From Streptomyces sp. XM83C (GTDB lineage Bacteria > Actinomycetota > Actinomycetes > Streptomycetales > Streptomycetaceae): a stretch of 36,809 bases of DNA. Position 1 is the first letter of the stretch, and each line of letters starts with the position of its first letter. Where the stretch lies: NCBI RefSeq assembly GCF_023072675.1, contig NZ_JALLGL010000027.1, positions 1 through 36,809 on the forward strand, read 5' to 3'. The position numbers and the translations under genes were made by a program. This document shows positions 7,348 through 15,110 of this stretch, one piece after another. The notes under the pieces are model-generated. The model saw only the letters and a program-made list of their open reading frames with translations, was not told where the DNA came from and made no database searches.

Positions 7348-9252
7348 TCAGAGGACCGTGAAGCTGTCCTTCACGTCCTCGTAGATCCGCAGCGCCCGCT
7401 GCTCCGCGCCCGGCCGGTACCAGGTGTTCACCTGGTACGTCCGCCCTCCGGTGGTGAAACCGAGCAGGTGGGCGTGCCAGGGGGCACCGTCCAGCACGAA
7501 CGTGTACTCCCACACCACCGCCGGATGACCGCGGTACGTCGTCTCCTCCAGCCGGATCTTGCGGTACTCCCGGCCGCGCTGGGCGTCGCGTTCGGACTTC
7601 TCCCAGTTGTCGATGAGCCGGCCCCGCGACAACGAGGCCTTGGCCGCCAGCTCCTGCGTCCCGTCCGGGGACGTGTAGTGCACCTCGGAGCCCGTGCGCA
7701 CGTTCCGGCGCCACCCCTCGGGCGTGACCCACGCGAATCCGCCCGCCTCCCGGTGGGCGCCCGGCGGCAGTGTCGGGGCCCGGGAGGTGCCCGCGACGGT
7801 GGGTGCCGGCGAGGACGCCGACGGCGAGGAGGCGGACACCGGGACCGACGAGCCGCCCTTGCCCTGTGCCGGGGTCTCGTCGTCGCCGGGCAGCACCGTC
7901 ACCGCCACGGCCGCGACCGCGACGGCCGCCAGCACACCCACGGCCGCGGTCAGGGCCGTACGACGCCGGAAGCGGGGGGCGGACGCGCCGGGCGGGCCCG
8001 GCAGCTCCGGGCGCCTGGTGGTCGCGGTGGTCGCCGAGTGGGGGGACACCGTCGAGGTGAGCGCCGGGTGCGGCGGCCGTGAAGCGGGGGGTGAGGGTTG
8101 CGGGGTCGGCTGCGGCAGTGGCTGTTGCCCGGCCGGTTCCGGATGCGGGGTGTGCCGTACCGGCTCCGGGGGTGCGGCCGGCGGCGCGGAGGCGGATGGC
8201 CCGGCCGGCAGGCGCGGGTCGGGCGGTGTGCGGGCAGGCGGGGCGTCCCGAGGCTCCGGCGGCGGCTCTCCGCGCCCCGGCCTCTCCCCCGCTGCCGGCC
8301 CCTGGGTCGCCGGGAATCCCTCCTTCGCCGGGAGCGGGGCCGCAAGCCCCTCCACCACCGTCCGCTCCCCCGCCGTCCTTTCCGCCGCGTCCGTCCCGGC
8401 CGGCTCGGCCACCGCCCGCAGGGCCTCCTCCACGGCGTCCAGGGCGGGCCGGGCCGCCGGCTCCTTGTGCAGCAGGGCCTCCAGCAGCGGCCTCAACGGG
8501 CCCGCCCCGTCGGGCAGTCGGGGCTCGTCGTGGAGGACGGCGACGAGGGTGGCCATGGTCGTCTCACGGGAGAACGGGGAGTGGCCCGCGAGCGCCGCGC
8601 AGAGGGTGGCGCCCAGGGACCACAGGTCGGACGGCGGCCCCTGCCTGCGGCCGGAGATGCGCTCGGGGGCCATGTAGTCGGGTGAGCCGACCAGCACGCC
8701 TGCCATGGTGAGGGCCTTGGTGTCCTGGATCGCGGCGATGCCGAAGTCGGTGAGGACGATCCGGTCGTTGTCCGTGTCGACCAGGACGTTGGCGGGTTTG
8801 ATGTCGCGGTGCAGGACGCCTCGCGCGTGCACCTGACGCAGTGCCGCGACCAGGCCGAGGCCGATCCGTGCCGCCTCCCGCGGGTCGAGGGCGCGTTCGG
8901 CCGTCAGGCGCTCCAGGGACCGGCCGCCGACCAGCTCCATGACGATCCACAGGCGCTCGCCCTCGTCCACGACGTCGTATACCCGGACGACGTTCGGGTG
9001 GTCGATCCGCGCCGTGGCGCGGGCCTCGCGCAGGGTGCGTTCGCGCCGGGTCCGCTCGTCCTCGGCGTCCTGGCCGTCGATGCGTATCTCCTTCACCGCG
9101 ACCAGCCGGTCGAGGATTTCGTCGACCGCACGCCACACGCGTCCCATTCCTCCCCGGCCGATACTCTCGACCAGCCGGTAACGGTCCGCAACGAGCAGCC
9201 CGGGAATTCCTTCCCGGCCCGCGGCCCCGTTCTCTCCCGTATTCCCCACCAT
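7348..9252 (-). CDS. Membrane Ser/Thr protein kinase, PknB type
   Basis: A 634-residue transmembrane kinase. The kinase domain covers about residues 25-285. It has a glycine loop IGRGGMGRV at 31-39, Lys54 in VAVKEI, HRDIKPAN with catalytic Asp150, DFG with Asp169 and an APE motif. A proline-rich juxtamembrane linker of about 120 residues follows, then one membrane helix and an extracellular part of about 170 residues without PASTA repeats. The end of the extracellular part reads like a conserved lipoprotein or sensor-type fold. I chose the ATG at 9252 because a GAGGGGG element lies about 10 bases upstream. An in-frame GTG at 9300 would add 16 unconserved residues. It is divergent from the LPKTG protein gene. 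The ligand and substrates are unknown. Confidence 0.9.
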   Translation of the reverse strand: MVGNTGENGAAGREGIPGLLVADRYRLVESIGRGGMGRVWRAVDEILDRLVAVKEIRIDGQDAEDERTRRERTLREARATARIDHPNVVRVYDVVDEGERLWIVMELVGGRSLERLTAERALDPREAARIGLGLVAALRQVHARGVLHRDIKPANVLVDTDNDRIVLTDFGIAAIQDTKALTMAGVLVGSPDYMAPERISGRRQGPPSDLWSLGATLCAALAGHSPFSRETTMATLVAVLHDEPRLPDGAGPLRPLLEALLHKEPAARPALDAVEEALRAVAEPAGTDAAERTAGERTVVEGLAAPLPAKEGFPATQGPAAGERPGRGEPPPEPRDAPPARTPPDPRLPAGPSASAPPAAPPEPVRHTPHPEPAGQQPLPQPTPQPSPPASRPPHPALTSTVSPHSATTATTRRPELPGPPGASAPRFRRRTALTAAVGVLAAVAVAAVAVTVLPGDDETPAQGKGGSSVPVSASSPSASSPAPTVAGTSRAPTLPPGAHREAGGFAWVTPEGWRRNVRTGSEVHYTSPDGTQELAAKASLSRGRLIDNWEKSERDAQRGREYRKIRLEETTYRGHPAVVWEYTFVLDGAPWHAHLLGFTTGGRTYQVNTWYRPGAEQRALRIYEDVKDSFTVL

Positions 9253-9398
9253 TTCCGCCGCACCCCCTCGAAGACCGCCCCCGGTAAACACAACGGCCAC
9301 AGTTCACGCCGTACCAGCATAGTGTGGAGAAATCTTGTGGTACCTCTTCAAGTACTGCGAATTCAGGCGCAGTCCAGGGGGAGGCAAGGGGGACGAAC

Positions 9399-10115
9399 AT
9401 GAGTTCTCGTCGTACGACGATGTTCGCGGCAGCGCTGGTCGCGTCAGCCTTATCGGCGGTGACGGTGCTGTCCGGGCCGGCGCTCGCCGATGACCAGGGG
9501 CCGGGCAGCAGCAAAGGGGGAAAAGTCATGGACCCGGCACCGGCGGGCGTGGAACTGACCACGCTGCTGCCGGAGAAGATCTCGGTCGACAACAATTCGC
9601 ACAAATCAACGATCACCGCGACGGTGAAGAACACCGGCAGCAAGGACAGCGATGACATCCGACTATTGGTGGTCGGTTTCGAAGGCCTCCGGATCGATGA
9701 CGTGAAGGGCTGCTCGGCCCTCGCCGAAAAGGATCTGCCGGAAGGTTCGAACAGCGCTTTCAGCTGCCCCGTGGGACCTCTCGCGTCCGGTGCCTCGAAG
9801 TCGTACACGGTCGACGCCAGTTATGACCTGAACAAGAAGGGAAGGATCTGCCTGCCCGTTCGGACGAGCGACGGGAAGAAGACGTTCTGGCAGCAGGGGC
9901 CGGTGCCGTTCGGTACGACGAACCCGTCGCCGGACGCCCCCACGACCCCGCTCCTCCTCGGCACCGACAATGTGCCGGCCGCGCCCGGCGCCGACGAGCT
10001 GCCGAAGACCGGTGCCGGCGAGGCCGCGGTGCCTCTGGGGGCCGGGGCCGGAGCGCTGGTCGCGGCCGGGGCCGCCGGGATGTGGTGGGCGCGCCGGCGC
10101 CGCACCCAGGGGTGA
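9399..10115 (+). CDS. Secreted LPXTG-type cell-wall protein with a TTA codon
   Basis: A 238-residue exported protein. A signal peptide ends after ALA at about residue 30. The mature part (about 31-200) looks like a beta-sandwich related to conserved-repeat or DUF11-like surface domains, with several cysteines, followed by a short Pro/Thr spacer. The C-terminus is a complete sortase signal: LPKTG at 201-205, a hydrophobic helix and an RRRR tail. I chose this ATG because AAGGGGGA precedes it, and the frame upstream lacks signal-peptide character. Leu18, inside the signal peptide, is encoded by TTA (9450-9452), which in Streptomyces makes translation depend on the bldA tRNA. The function of the wall-anchored domain is unknown. 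Confidence 0.85.
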   Translation: MSSRRTTMFAAALVASALSAVTVLSGPALADDQGPGSSKGGKVMDPAPAGVELTTLLPEKISVDNNSHKSTITATVKNTGSKDSDDIRLLVVGFEGLRIDDVKGCSALAEKDLPEGSNSAFSCPVGPLASGASKSYTVDASYDLNKKGRICLPVRTSDGKKTFWQQGPVPFGTTNPSPDAPTTPLLLGTDNVPAAPGADELPKTGAGEAAVPLGAGAGALVAAGAAGMWWARRRRTQG

Positions 10116-10125
10116 GAGAGGCCGG

Positions 10126-10160
10126 GCGGATAACCTGACGGTCGTTGTCAGGTTATCCGC
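10126..10160. promoter_or_regulatory. Perfect 14-bp inverted repeat, operator or terminator
   Basis: GCGGATAACCTGAC at 10126-10139 is exactly reverse-complementary to GTCAGGTTATCCGC at 10147-10160, with a 7-base centre. It begins 10 bases after the LPKTG gene stop and ends 13 bases before the FAD oxidase start. There is no T-run, so a simple terminator is less likely. The TAACCTGAC half-sites look like those bound by MarR- or TetR-like repressors, but no such gene is adjacent. Confidence 0.6.
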
Positions 10161-10173
10161 GCATGCTCGGGCC

Positions 10174-11489
10174 ATGGACACGTTCACCGACTCCGGCACG
10201 CTCAGCGGTCCGACCGTCCTGCGACCCGGCGACGCCGGGTACGAGGAGGAGACCCCCGGATTCCAGCTCGCCTTCGACCAGCGGCCCGACCTGGTCGTCC
10301 CCGCCGCCCGGCCCGAGGACGTGGCCGCCGCCGTGCGGTACGCGGCCGGGCGGGGGCTGCGGGTCGGCGTGCACGCCACCGGGCACGGGCTGCCCGGCGC
10401 CCGGCGCGGCGGGCTGCTGGTCACCACGCGGCGGCTGGACCGGCTCACCGTGGACCCCGTCGCACGCACCGTCCGCGTCGGCGCGGGCGTGCGCTGGGGC
10501 GCGGTGGTGGCCGCCGCCGCGCCCCACGGGCTGGCGCCGCTCAACGGCTCCGCCCCGTCCGTGGGCGTCGTCGGCTACACGCCGGGCGGCGGACTGGGGC
10601 TGCTCGCCAGGGAGTTCGGCTGGGCCGCCGACCATGTCCGCTCCCTCGACGTCGTCACCGCCGACGGCCGCCTCCGGCACGTCACCGCCGAGACGGAACC
10701 CGACCTGTACTGGGGGCTGCTCGGCGGCGGGCCCGGCCTCGGTGTCGTCATCGGGCTGGAGACCGCGCTGGTCCCGGTGCGCACGCTGACGGCGGCTCGC
10801 TCTCCTACGACGGGCGGGTGGTGGACCCGGCGGCCCTGCTGCGCGCCTGGGCCAAGTGGACACGGACCGTGCCGTCCGGCCTGACGTCGTCGTTAGCGGC
10901 CGTACCGTACCCGGACGTCCCGGCGCTGCCGCACCATCTGCGGGGGCGGTACGTGCTGTCGGTGCGCATCGCCTGGACGGGCGGTGACGGGGAGCGGCTG
11001 ACGGCCCCGCTGCGCCAGGCGGGGCCGGTGCTGGCCGACACCCTGCGGGAGATGCCGTACACCGACAGCCACACCGTGCACAGCGACCCGGACTTCCCGC
11101 ACGCCTACTACGGCGACAGCGCCGTCCTGCGGGACCTGGACGCGGACGCGGCCGGTGAGGTGCTGCGCCGCACCGGGCCGGAGGCCGGCCGGATGTGCGT
11201 GGTGCAGATCAACCATCTGGGCGGGGCGCTGGCCGAGCCCGCCGCGAACGCGGTGCCGTGGCGGGCCGGACGGTATCTGGTACGGCTGCTGACGGGCGGT
11301 GAGCGGGAGGAGGGACGCGCCCTGCTCGACCCGGCGTTCGCGGTGCTCGCCCCGTGGACGCTGGGCCGCAGCCCCAACTTCGCCTTCGGCGCCGGTGACC
11401 GCGCCGAGGGGCTGCACGAGCCGGAGACCGCGAAGAGGCTCGCCGGGCTGCGGTCGCGGTACGACCCGGCGGGCCTCTTCGGAGGGTGA
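10174..11489 (+). pseudogene. FAD-linked oxidase (BBE-like), interrupted by a one-base deletion
   Basis: Two frames together encode a full-length PCMH-type FAD oxidase of about 439 residues. The first frame, from ATG 10174, gives the FAD-binding part with VHATGHGLPG (the His that usually links FAD) and VGYTPGGGLGLLAREFG. Near 10788-10789 the sense jumps to another frame, which supplies the substrate domain, QINHLGGA, and the BBE tail FAFGAGD with LRSRYDPAGLF. Restoring one base between 10788 and 10789 reads VRTLYGGSLSYDGRVVDPAALL, as expected for the family. The second part contains a TTA codon at 10893-10895. It is either a recent pseudogene or an assembly error. An intact enzyme would oxidise alcohols or sugars. 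Confidence 0.8.
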
Positions 11490-11497
11490 CGCGCGAG

Positions 11498-11540
11498 GGG
11501 CGGGAACGATCAGGCCCGAGAGACCCGAGCGTTCCCGCCC
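11498..11540. terminator. Bidirectional hairpin between oxidase and bioY
   Basis: GGGCGGGAACG at 11498-11508 pairs perfectly with CGTTCCCGCCC at 11530-11540. The hairpin lies between two convergent genes, as expected for a shared terminator. No clear U-tract follows. Confidence 0.65.
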
Positions 11541-11586
11541 GTGGACTGCCGTACGGAGGCGGCCTCGTGACGGGCCGCCCGCCCGG

Positions 11587-12168
11587 CTACTTACGGTCGA
11601 CGAGCTTCCACGCGGTGGGCAGCAGCCCCATGGCCAGCGCCGCCTTCAGGGCGTCGCCGATCAGGAACGGCGTGAGGCCGGCCGCGATCGCCGCGGTGGC
11701 GGACATGCCGGTGGCGAAGGCCAGGTAGGGCACACCGACGGCGTAGATGATCGCCTCGCCGAGCAGCATGGTGCCGGCCGTGCGCCACACATCCCGGTCG
11801 CCGCCGCGGCGGGCCAGCGCGCCCACGACGGTCGCGGCGAGCAGCATGCCGAGGACATAGCCGAACGACGGGGCCGCCGCGCCCGAGCCGCCGCCCGCGA
11901 ACCACGGCACGCCCGCGACACCGGCGAGCGCGTACAGGGCGAGGGAGAGGAAGCCGCGGCCGGCGCCGAGGGAGGTGCCGACGAGCAGCGCGGCGAAGGT
12001 CTGGCCGGTGACCGGTACCGGGGTGCCCGGGATCGGCACGGAGAGCTGGGCCGCGAGACCGGTGAGGGCGGCGCCACCGATGACCAGGGCCGCGTCGCGG
12101 ACGCGGGAGGCCGGCAGCAGGTCGGCGAGGACCTGTCCGGTGCGGACGGAAGTGGCGGCGGTGCTCAT
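11587..12168 (-). CDS. bioY: BioY biotin transporter substrate-binding (S) component
   Basis: A 193-residue integral membrane protein with about six helices and the BioY pattern: AQLSVPIPGTPVPVTGQTFAAL near residues 40-60 and LGAGRGFLSLALYALAGVAGVP after it. BioY is the biotin-binding S component of energy-coupling-factor transporters. No bioM or bioN gene is adjacent, so it either works with a shared ECF module or alone. The start is ATG with GGAG a few bases upstream. A TATAGC -10-like element lies on this strand at 12210-12215. I see no biotin-regulator operator that I can name. It is convergent with the FAD oxidase. Confidence 0.92.
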   Translation of the reverse strand: MSTAATSVRTGQVLADLLPASRVRDAALVIGGAALTGLAAQLSVPIPGTPVPVTGQTFAALLVGTSLGAGRGFLSLALYALAGVAGVPWFAGGGSGAAAPSFGYVLGMLLAATVVGALARRGGDRDVWRTAGTMLLGEAIIYAVGVPYLAFATGMSATAAIAAGLTPFLIGDALKAALAMGLLPTAWKLVDRK

Positions 12169-12478
12169 GGAGGGTCTCCGCGGGGGTGGACGATCAGGGA
12201 CACCGTGACGCTATACCGGCGGTCGGCGGGCGATCACCGTCAGCCGCCGACAAAGGGTGCGTCGGCGGCTTGGTGGGCTTCGCACAACGCCCGCGGATCA
12301 CACCCGGTCGGGCGTGACTCCGGTCACTGAGGTGACGTGGCCGAAGATACGGGAGGGCGCGCACCGGCCGGGTGCGGCGGCTGTGGGGTCCCACCAAACG
12401 GCCCGCCCTGTGGGACGACCGTCTCACCCGTCGGTCGGCGTCTGGGCAGCGGTCCGCCGCTTTGCTAGCTTTCCCCGC
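12169..12478. other. Intergenic region between bioY and the sulfur locus
   Basis: This 310-base stretch has no gene I can support. It holds the bioY promoter candidate (TATAGC on the minus strand at 12210-12215) and the promoter of the leader peptide at its right end. Near 12383-12416 lie a short palindrome (GTGGG-GT-CCCAC) and an inverted repeat GTCCCAC-N15-GTGGGAC. They sit just upstream of the leader -35 region and could be an operator. Which protein would bind is not known; the adjacent ROK regulator is one possibility. Confidence 0.45.
12443..12471 (+). promoter_or_regulatory. Promoter for the leaderless leader peptide
   Basis: TGGGCA at 12443-12448, a 17-base spacer, then TAGCTT at 12466-12471. 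The leader ATG at 12479 begins 8 bases after the -10 hexamer, so transcription is predicted to start on or next to that A. The leader mRNA would then be leaderless, which fits the absence of a Shine-Dalgarno sequence. Confidence 0.6.
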
Positions 12479-12565
12479 ATGGTTGCCCAGGCCCGGTACT
12501 TCTCGTCGCGTCGCCATGTCGATCTGCGACGCGTGAGCACGGCCGCCTGTCGCCGCCCGGAGTGA
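12479..12565 (+). CDS. RRHVDL-type putative leader peptide, 28 residues
   Basis: A 28-residue peptide with the core SSRRHVDLRRVSTAACRR. This matches the actinobacterial short leader peptides with a conserved RRHVDLxRV...C core, which are annotated as putative leader peptides and often precede sulfur or cysteine genes. It lacks a Shine-Dalgarno sequence and is likely leaderless. The single cysteine sits near the end, where stalling would affect the downstream RNA. After the stop, GGCGGG at 12566-12571 can pair with CCCGCC at 12588-12593. The overlapping alternative GCCGA-N5-TCGGC lies at 12591-12605, and cytosine-rich segments can mask the GAGGAAG Shine-Dalgarno sequence of the ROK gene. An attenuator controlling the ROK gene and perhaps the transporter operon is inferred. 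Confidence 0.75.
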   Translation: MVAQARYFSSRRHVDLRRVSTAACRRPE

Positions 12566-12637
12566 GGCGGGGCGGAGCGGATCCCGGCCCGCCGATCCTC
12601 TCGGCGCAGTGTCGGACCCCTCCCGAGGAAGTGGCCC

Positions 12638-13837
12638 ATGCCCCGTACCGCGACTCCCCTGCCCCTGTCGACCGTTCCCCGTGTCGCCGACCGTGACCGG
12701 CGGCGCACCAGCGCCAGCGTCATCCTGCGGTCCGTGCTGGAGCACGGCCCCGTGGCGCGCAGCACCATCGCCCGGCTCACCGGGCTGTCCCCCGCGTCGG
12801 TGACCGACTACTGCGCCCTGTTCACCGAGCGCGGCCTGATACGGGAGGCGGCGGCGCCGCGCCGGGCGCGCGGTGCGGGGCGCCCGCATGTGCCGCTCGA
12901 CGTGGACGACCGCCGGCATCTGGTGGGCGGGGTGCATGTGGCGGTGCCGTACACGACGGTCGCGCTGCTCGATCTGCGCGGCCGGGTCGTCGCCCGGCGT
13001 GAGCTGCGGCACGACCGTCCGTCGGACCCGGCGGGTGTGCTGGAGCGGGCCGCGGACGCGCTGGCCGGGCTGCCGGCGTCGGCGCCGGGCGGTCGGCTGC
13101 TCGGCATCGGCTGCGCCACGGGCGGCTGGGTGGACCACGAGGCCGGCACGATCGTCGACCATCCGCTGCTGGGCTGGCGGGACGTGCCCGTGCGTGAGGT
13201 GCTCGGCGCGCGCACCGGGCTGCCCGTGCATGTGGACGGGCACGCGCGGGCCCTGGTCAACGCGGAGCGGCTGTTCGGGCGGGCCCGGGGCAGCGGCAGC
13301 GTGCTGCATCTGTTCGCGGGGAACGTGGTGGACGCGGCGTTCGCCACGCACGACGAGGTGCATCACGGCCCGCGCTCCCAGGCCGGCACGATCGCCCATC
13401 TGCCGCTGCCCGGCGGGCAGGAGCCGTGCGCGTGCGGCCGGAAGGGCTGTCTCCAGGCGGAGTTGAGCGAGCGGACGCTGTGCCGCAGGGCCCGGGAGGC
13501 GGGCGTGGACGCGGCGAACCCGATGCGTGTGGTGCGTGCCGCGGCGGGCGGGGACGCGGTGGCGGTACGGCTGCTTGTGGAGCGGGCCCGGATGACGGGG
13601 CGTGCGGTGGCTCTGCTGCTGGACGTCCTCAACCCGGAGACCGTCGTCGTCACCGAGATCGGGTCGGTCCACCGTGAGGACTGCTTGCGGGAGCTGCGCG
13701 CGGCGGTGGGGCCGGAGCGTGCCGCGTCCGTGCTGCCGACGAGTTTCCCGGAGTCGGTGCTGGCCGTGGCCGGCGGGGCGGTCGCGCTGGACGTGCTGTA
13801 CCGGGACCCGCTGGGCATGTCGCACGGCCTTAATTAA
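12638..13837 (+). CDS. ROK-family transcriptional regulator
   Basis: A 399-residue protein with an N-terminal winged helix (about residues 20-80: SVILRSVLEHGPVARSTIARLTGLSPASVTDYCALFTERGLI). A sugar-kinase-like ROK domain follows. The ROK zinc signature is visible in CACGRKGCLQAELS. The expected sugar-kinase nucleotide motif is degenerate, which suggests regulation and not catalysis. The ATG is preceded by GAGGAAG at about 8 bases. ROK regulators normally sense sugars, so its position between two sulfur-type leaders and directly ahead of a sulfonate transporter operon is notable. The effector may be a sulfated or sulfonated sugar-like compound, but this is speculation. It is probably the local regulator of the operon downstream. 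Confidence 0.88.
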   Translation: MPRTATPLPLSTVPRVADRDRRRTSASVILRSVLEHGPVARSTIARLTGLSPASVTDYCALFTERGLIREAAAPRRARGAGRPHVPLDVDDRRHLVGGVHVAVPYTTVALLDLRGRVVARRELRHDRPSDPAGVLERAADALAGLPASAPGGRLLGIGCATGGWVDHEAGTIVDHPLLGWRDVPVREVLGARTGLPVHVDGHARALVNAERLFGRARGSGSVLHLFAGNVVDAAFATHDEVHHGPRSQAGTIAHLPLPGGQEPCACGRKGCLQAELSERTLCRRAREAGVDAANPMRVVRAAAGGDAVAVRLLVERARMTGRAVALLLDVLNPETVVVTEIGSVHREDCLRELRAAVGPERAASVLPTSFPESVLAVAGGAVALDVLYRDPLGMSHGLN

Positions 13838-13870
13838 TTCAAAAACTCCGAATGTTGACAGGGGTCGTCG

Positions 13871-13918
13871 ATGACCGGGAGCATTCTTTCCATGAGCTGT
13901 CGCACTCTTTGTTGCTGA
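13871..13918 (+). CDS. Cysteine-rich leader peptide ending in Cys-Cys
   Basis: The ORF from ATG 13871 reads MTGSILSMSCRTLCC and has AGGGG six bases upstream. A second in-frame ATG at 13892 gives MSCRTLCC, and a TTGACA at 13855-13860 with CATTCT at 13882-13887 (spacing 21, poor) would fit leaderless initiation there. Either way three cysteines fall in the last six residues, two of them as a terminal pair. The stop is followed at once by a GC-rich hairpin. The ORF lies 122 bases before the sulfonate-binding protein gene. This is the design of the polycysteine leader ORFs that act as cysteine-responsive attenuators in mycobacteria. It is too short for homology proof. Confidence 0.65.
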   Translation: MTGSILSMSCRTLCC

Positions 13919-14040
13919 CGCGCCGACGCGCCCGGCGCGCGTGATCATCTGCCTGCACCCCTGTTTCCTGTTGCTTCCGCACCGGGGGTGCCGCATGCCT
14001 TCTCTCAGCTTTTCTCCATGAATTCTCAGGGAGTTCTCCC
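13919..14040 (+). promoter_or_regulatory. Predicted cysteine attenuator structure in the leader RNA
   Basis: CGCGCCG (13919-13925) pairs with CGGCGCG (13933-13939), immediately after the leader stop. GCACCCC (13955-13961) pairs with GGGGTGC (13985-13991). Just before the ATG at 14041, GGGAG (14029-14033) is the Shine-Dalgarno sequence and is followed by its own complement CTCCC (14036-14040). An upstream TTCTCC can also pair with it. Ribosome stalling at the Cys codons could redistribute these pairings. The folding is judged by eye only. Confidence 0.5.
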
Positions 14041-15105
14041 ATGCCTTCTTCCGGTGTCTTCGGTCTCGACCGGAGACTGTTCCTGACGTCTGTGCTCGGT
14101 GCCGCCGCCGCTGTCGCCGGGCTCAGCGGCTGCGCCGGGTCGAGCGCCGCGGCCGACGAGCCCGCCTCCGATGCCCCGTTGCTGGACAAGGTTCCGGCGG
14201 GCACCAGTCTGAGCATCGCCTCGTACCAGAACACCCAGCAGTTGCAGTTCGAGCTGGCGAAGCTGCCGCCGCTGCCGTTCAAGGTGTCGAACTGGCTGAA
14301 CATCGGCGCCGGCCCCGATGTCATCAACGCCTTCCGCGCCAAGTCACTGGACCTCGCGGCCAATGCCGGAATCCCGCCGATCCAGGCGCATTACCAGGGC
14401 TTCCGCGCGAAAATCGTGGCGATCAACCTGACCCGCAAACCGAATTATCTGTTCGCCACGAAACCGGGCAGCGACATCCGCGCGGTGGCCGATTTCCGCG
14501 GGAGGAAGCTGGCGTTCTCGCAGGGGCAGGCACAGGGTGTGGTGCTGTTGCGGGCGCTGAAGAAGGCGGGGATCTCCTACGACGATGTGACGCTGGTGCC
14601 GCTCACCAGCAACCAGTTCCTCACCGCGCTGCAGTCCGGGCAGGTCGACATCGCCCCGCTCGCCAACAGCCAGGCGCCCGCGTATCTGAAGCAGTACGAG
14701 GCGAAGGGCGCGCACACCGTCCCCACCGATGTGGTGGACCTGCTGAGTCTGCTGTGGGCGCCGGTGTCCGTGCTGAACGACCGGGCGAAGGCCGCCGCGA
14801 TCGCCGCGTACATCCCGCAGTGGGCGCGGGGCCTGGTGTGGCAGTACGAGCACCCCGACATCTGGAACCGGGAGTTCTACGTCGGCACGCAGAACCTGAC
14901 GCCGCAGCAGGCGCGGTCGATCACCGCGCTCGCCAACAAGCCGCTGTTCCCGCCGACGTGGGACGAGGCGATCCGCTGGGAGCAGGAGACCGCCGACCTG
15001 CTCGCCGAGGGCGGCTTCGTGAAGCCCTTCGAGGTGGACGACCTCTTCGACCACCGCTTCGAGGGCATCGCGGCCCGCTCCGTACCCGCCGAGTACCGGA
15101 AGTGA
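14041..15105 (+). CDS. ssuA: Sulfonate-type ABC transporter substrate-binding lipoprotein
   Basis: A 354-residue exported binding protein of the SsuA/TauA/NitT family. The N-terminus carries a twin-arginine type signal (D-RR-LFL at residues 10-15) and a lipobox LSGC with Cys31, so it is a lipoprotein probably exported by Tat. The mature part has the two-lobed fold pattern (for example ADFRGRKLAFSQGQAQGVVLLRAL). Family members bind aliphatic sulfonates, sulfate esters, taurine or nitrate. The downstream monooxygenase and dioxygenase argue for an organosulfur ligand. Translation is probably limited by the cysteine leader and a Shine-Dalgarno sequence embedded in a small hairpin. It is the first structural gene of an operon in which the following genes are 5 bases apart or overlap. 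Confidence 0.88.
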   Translation: MPSSGVFGLDRRLFLTSVLGAAAAVAGLSGCAGSSAAADEPASDAPLLDKVPAGTSLSIASYQNTQQLQFELAKLPPLPFKVSNWLNIGAGPDVINAFRAKSLDLAANAGIPPIQAHYQGFRAKIVAINLTRKPNYLFATKPGSDIRAVADFRGRKLAFSQGQAQGVVLLRALKKAGISYDDVTLVPLTSNQFLTALQSGQVDIAPLANSQAPAYLKQYEAKGAHTVPTDVVDLLSLLWAPVSVLNDRAKAAAIAAYIPQWARGLVWQYEHPDIWNREFYVGTQNLTPQQARSITALANKPLFPPTWDEAIRWEQETADLLAEGGFVKPFEVDDLFDHRFEGIAARSVPAEYRK

Positions 15106-15110
15106 CGGTC

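Noticed and set aside
13855..13887. Treating TTGACA and CATTCT as a proven promoter for the sulfonate operon
   Set aside because: The spacing of 21 bases is poor, and the same bases overlap a possible Shine-Dalgarno sequence for the longer mini-ORF. It is mentioned only as one alternative.
12194..13996. Minus-strand open frame of 600 codons opposite the ROK gene
   Set aside because: It is rich in Arg, His and Pro, without domains; the ROK protein on the other strand is clear.
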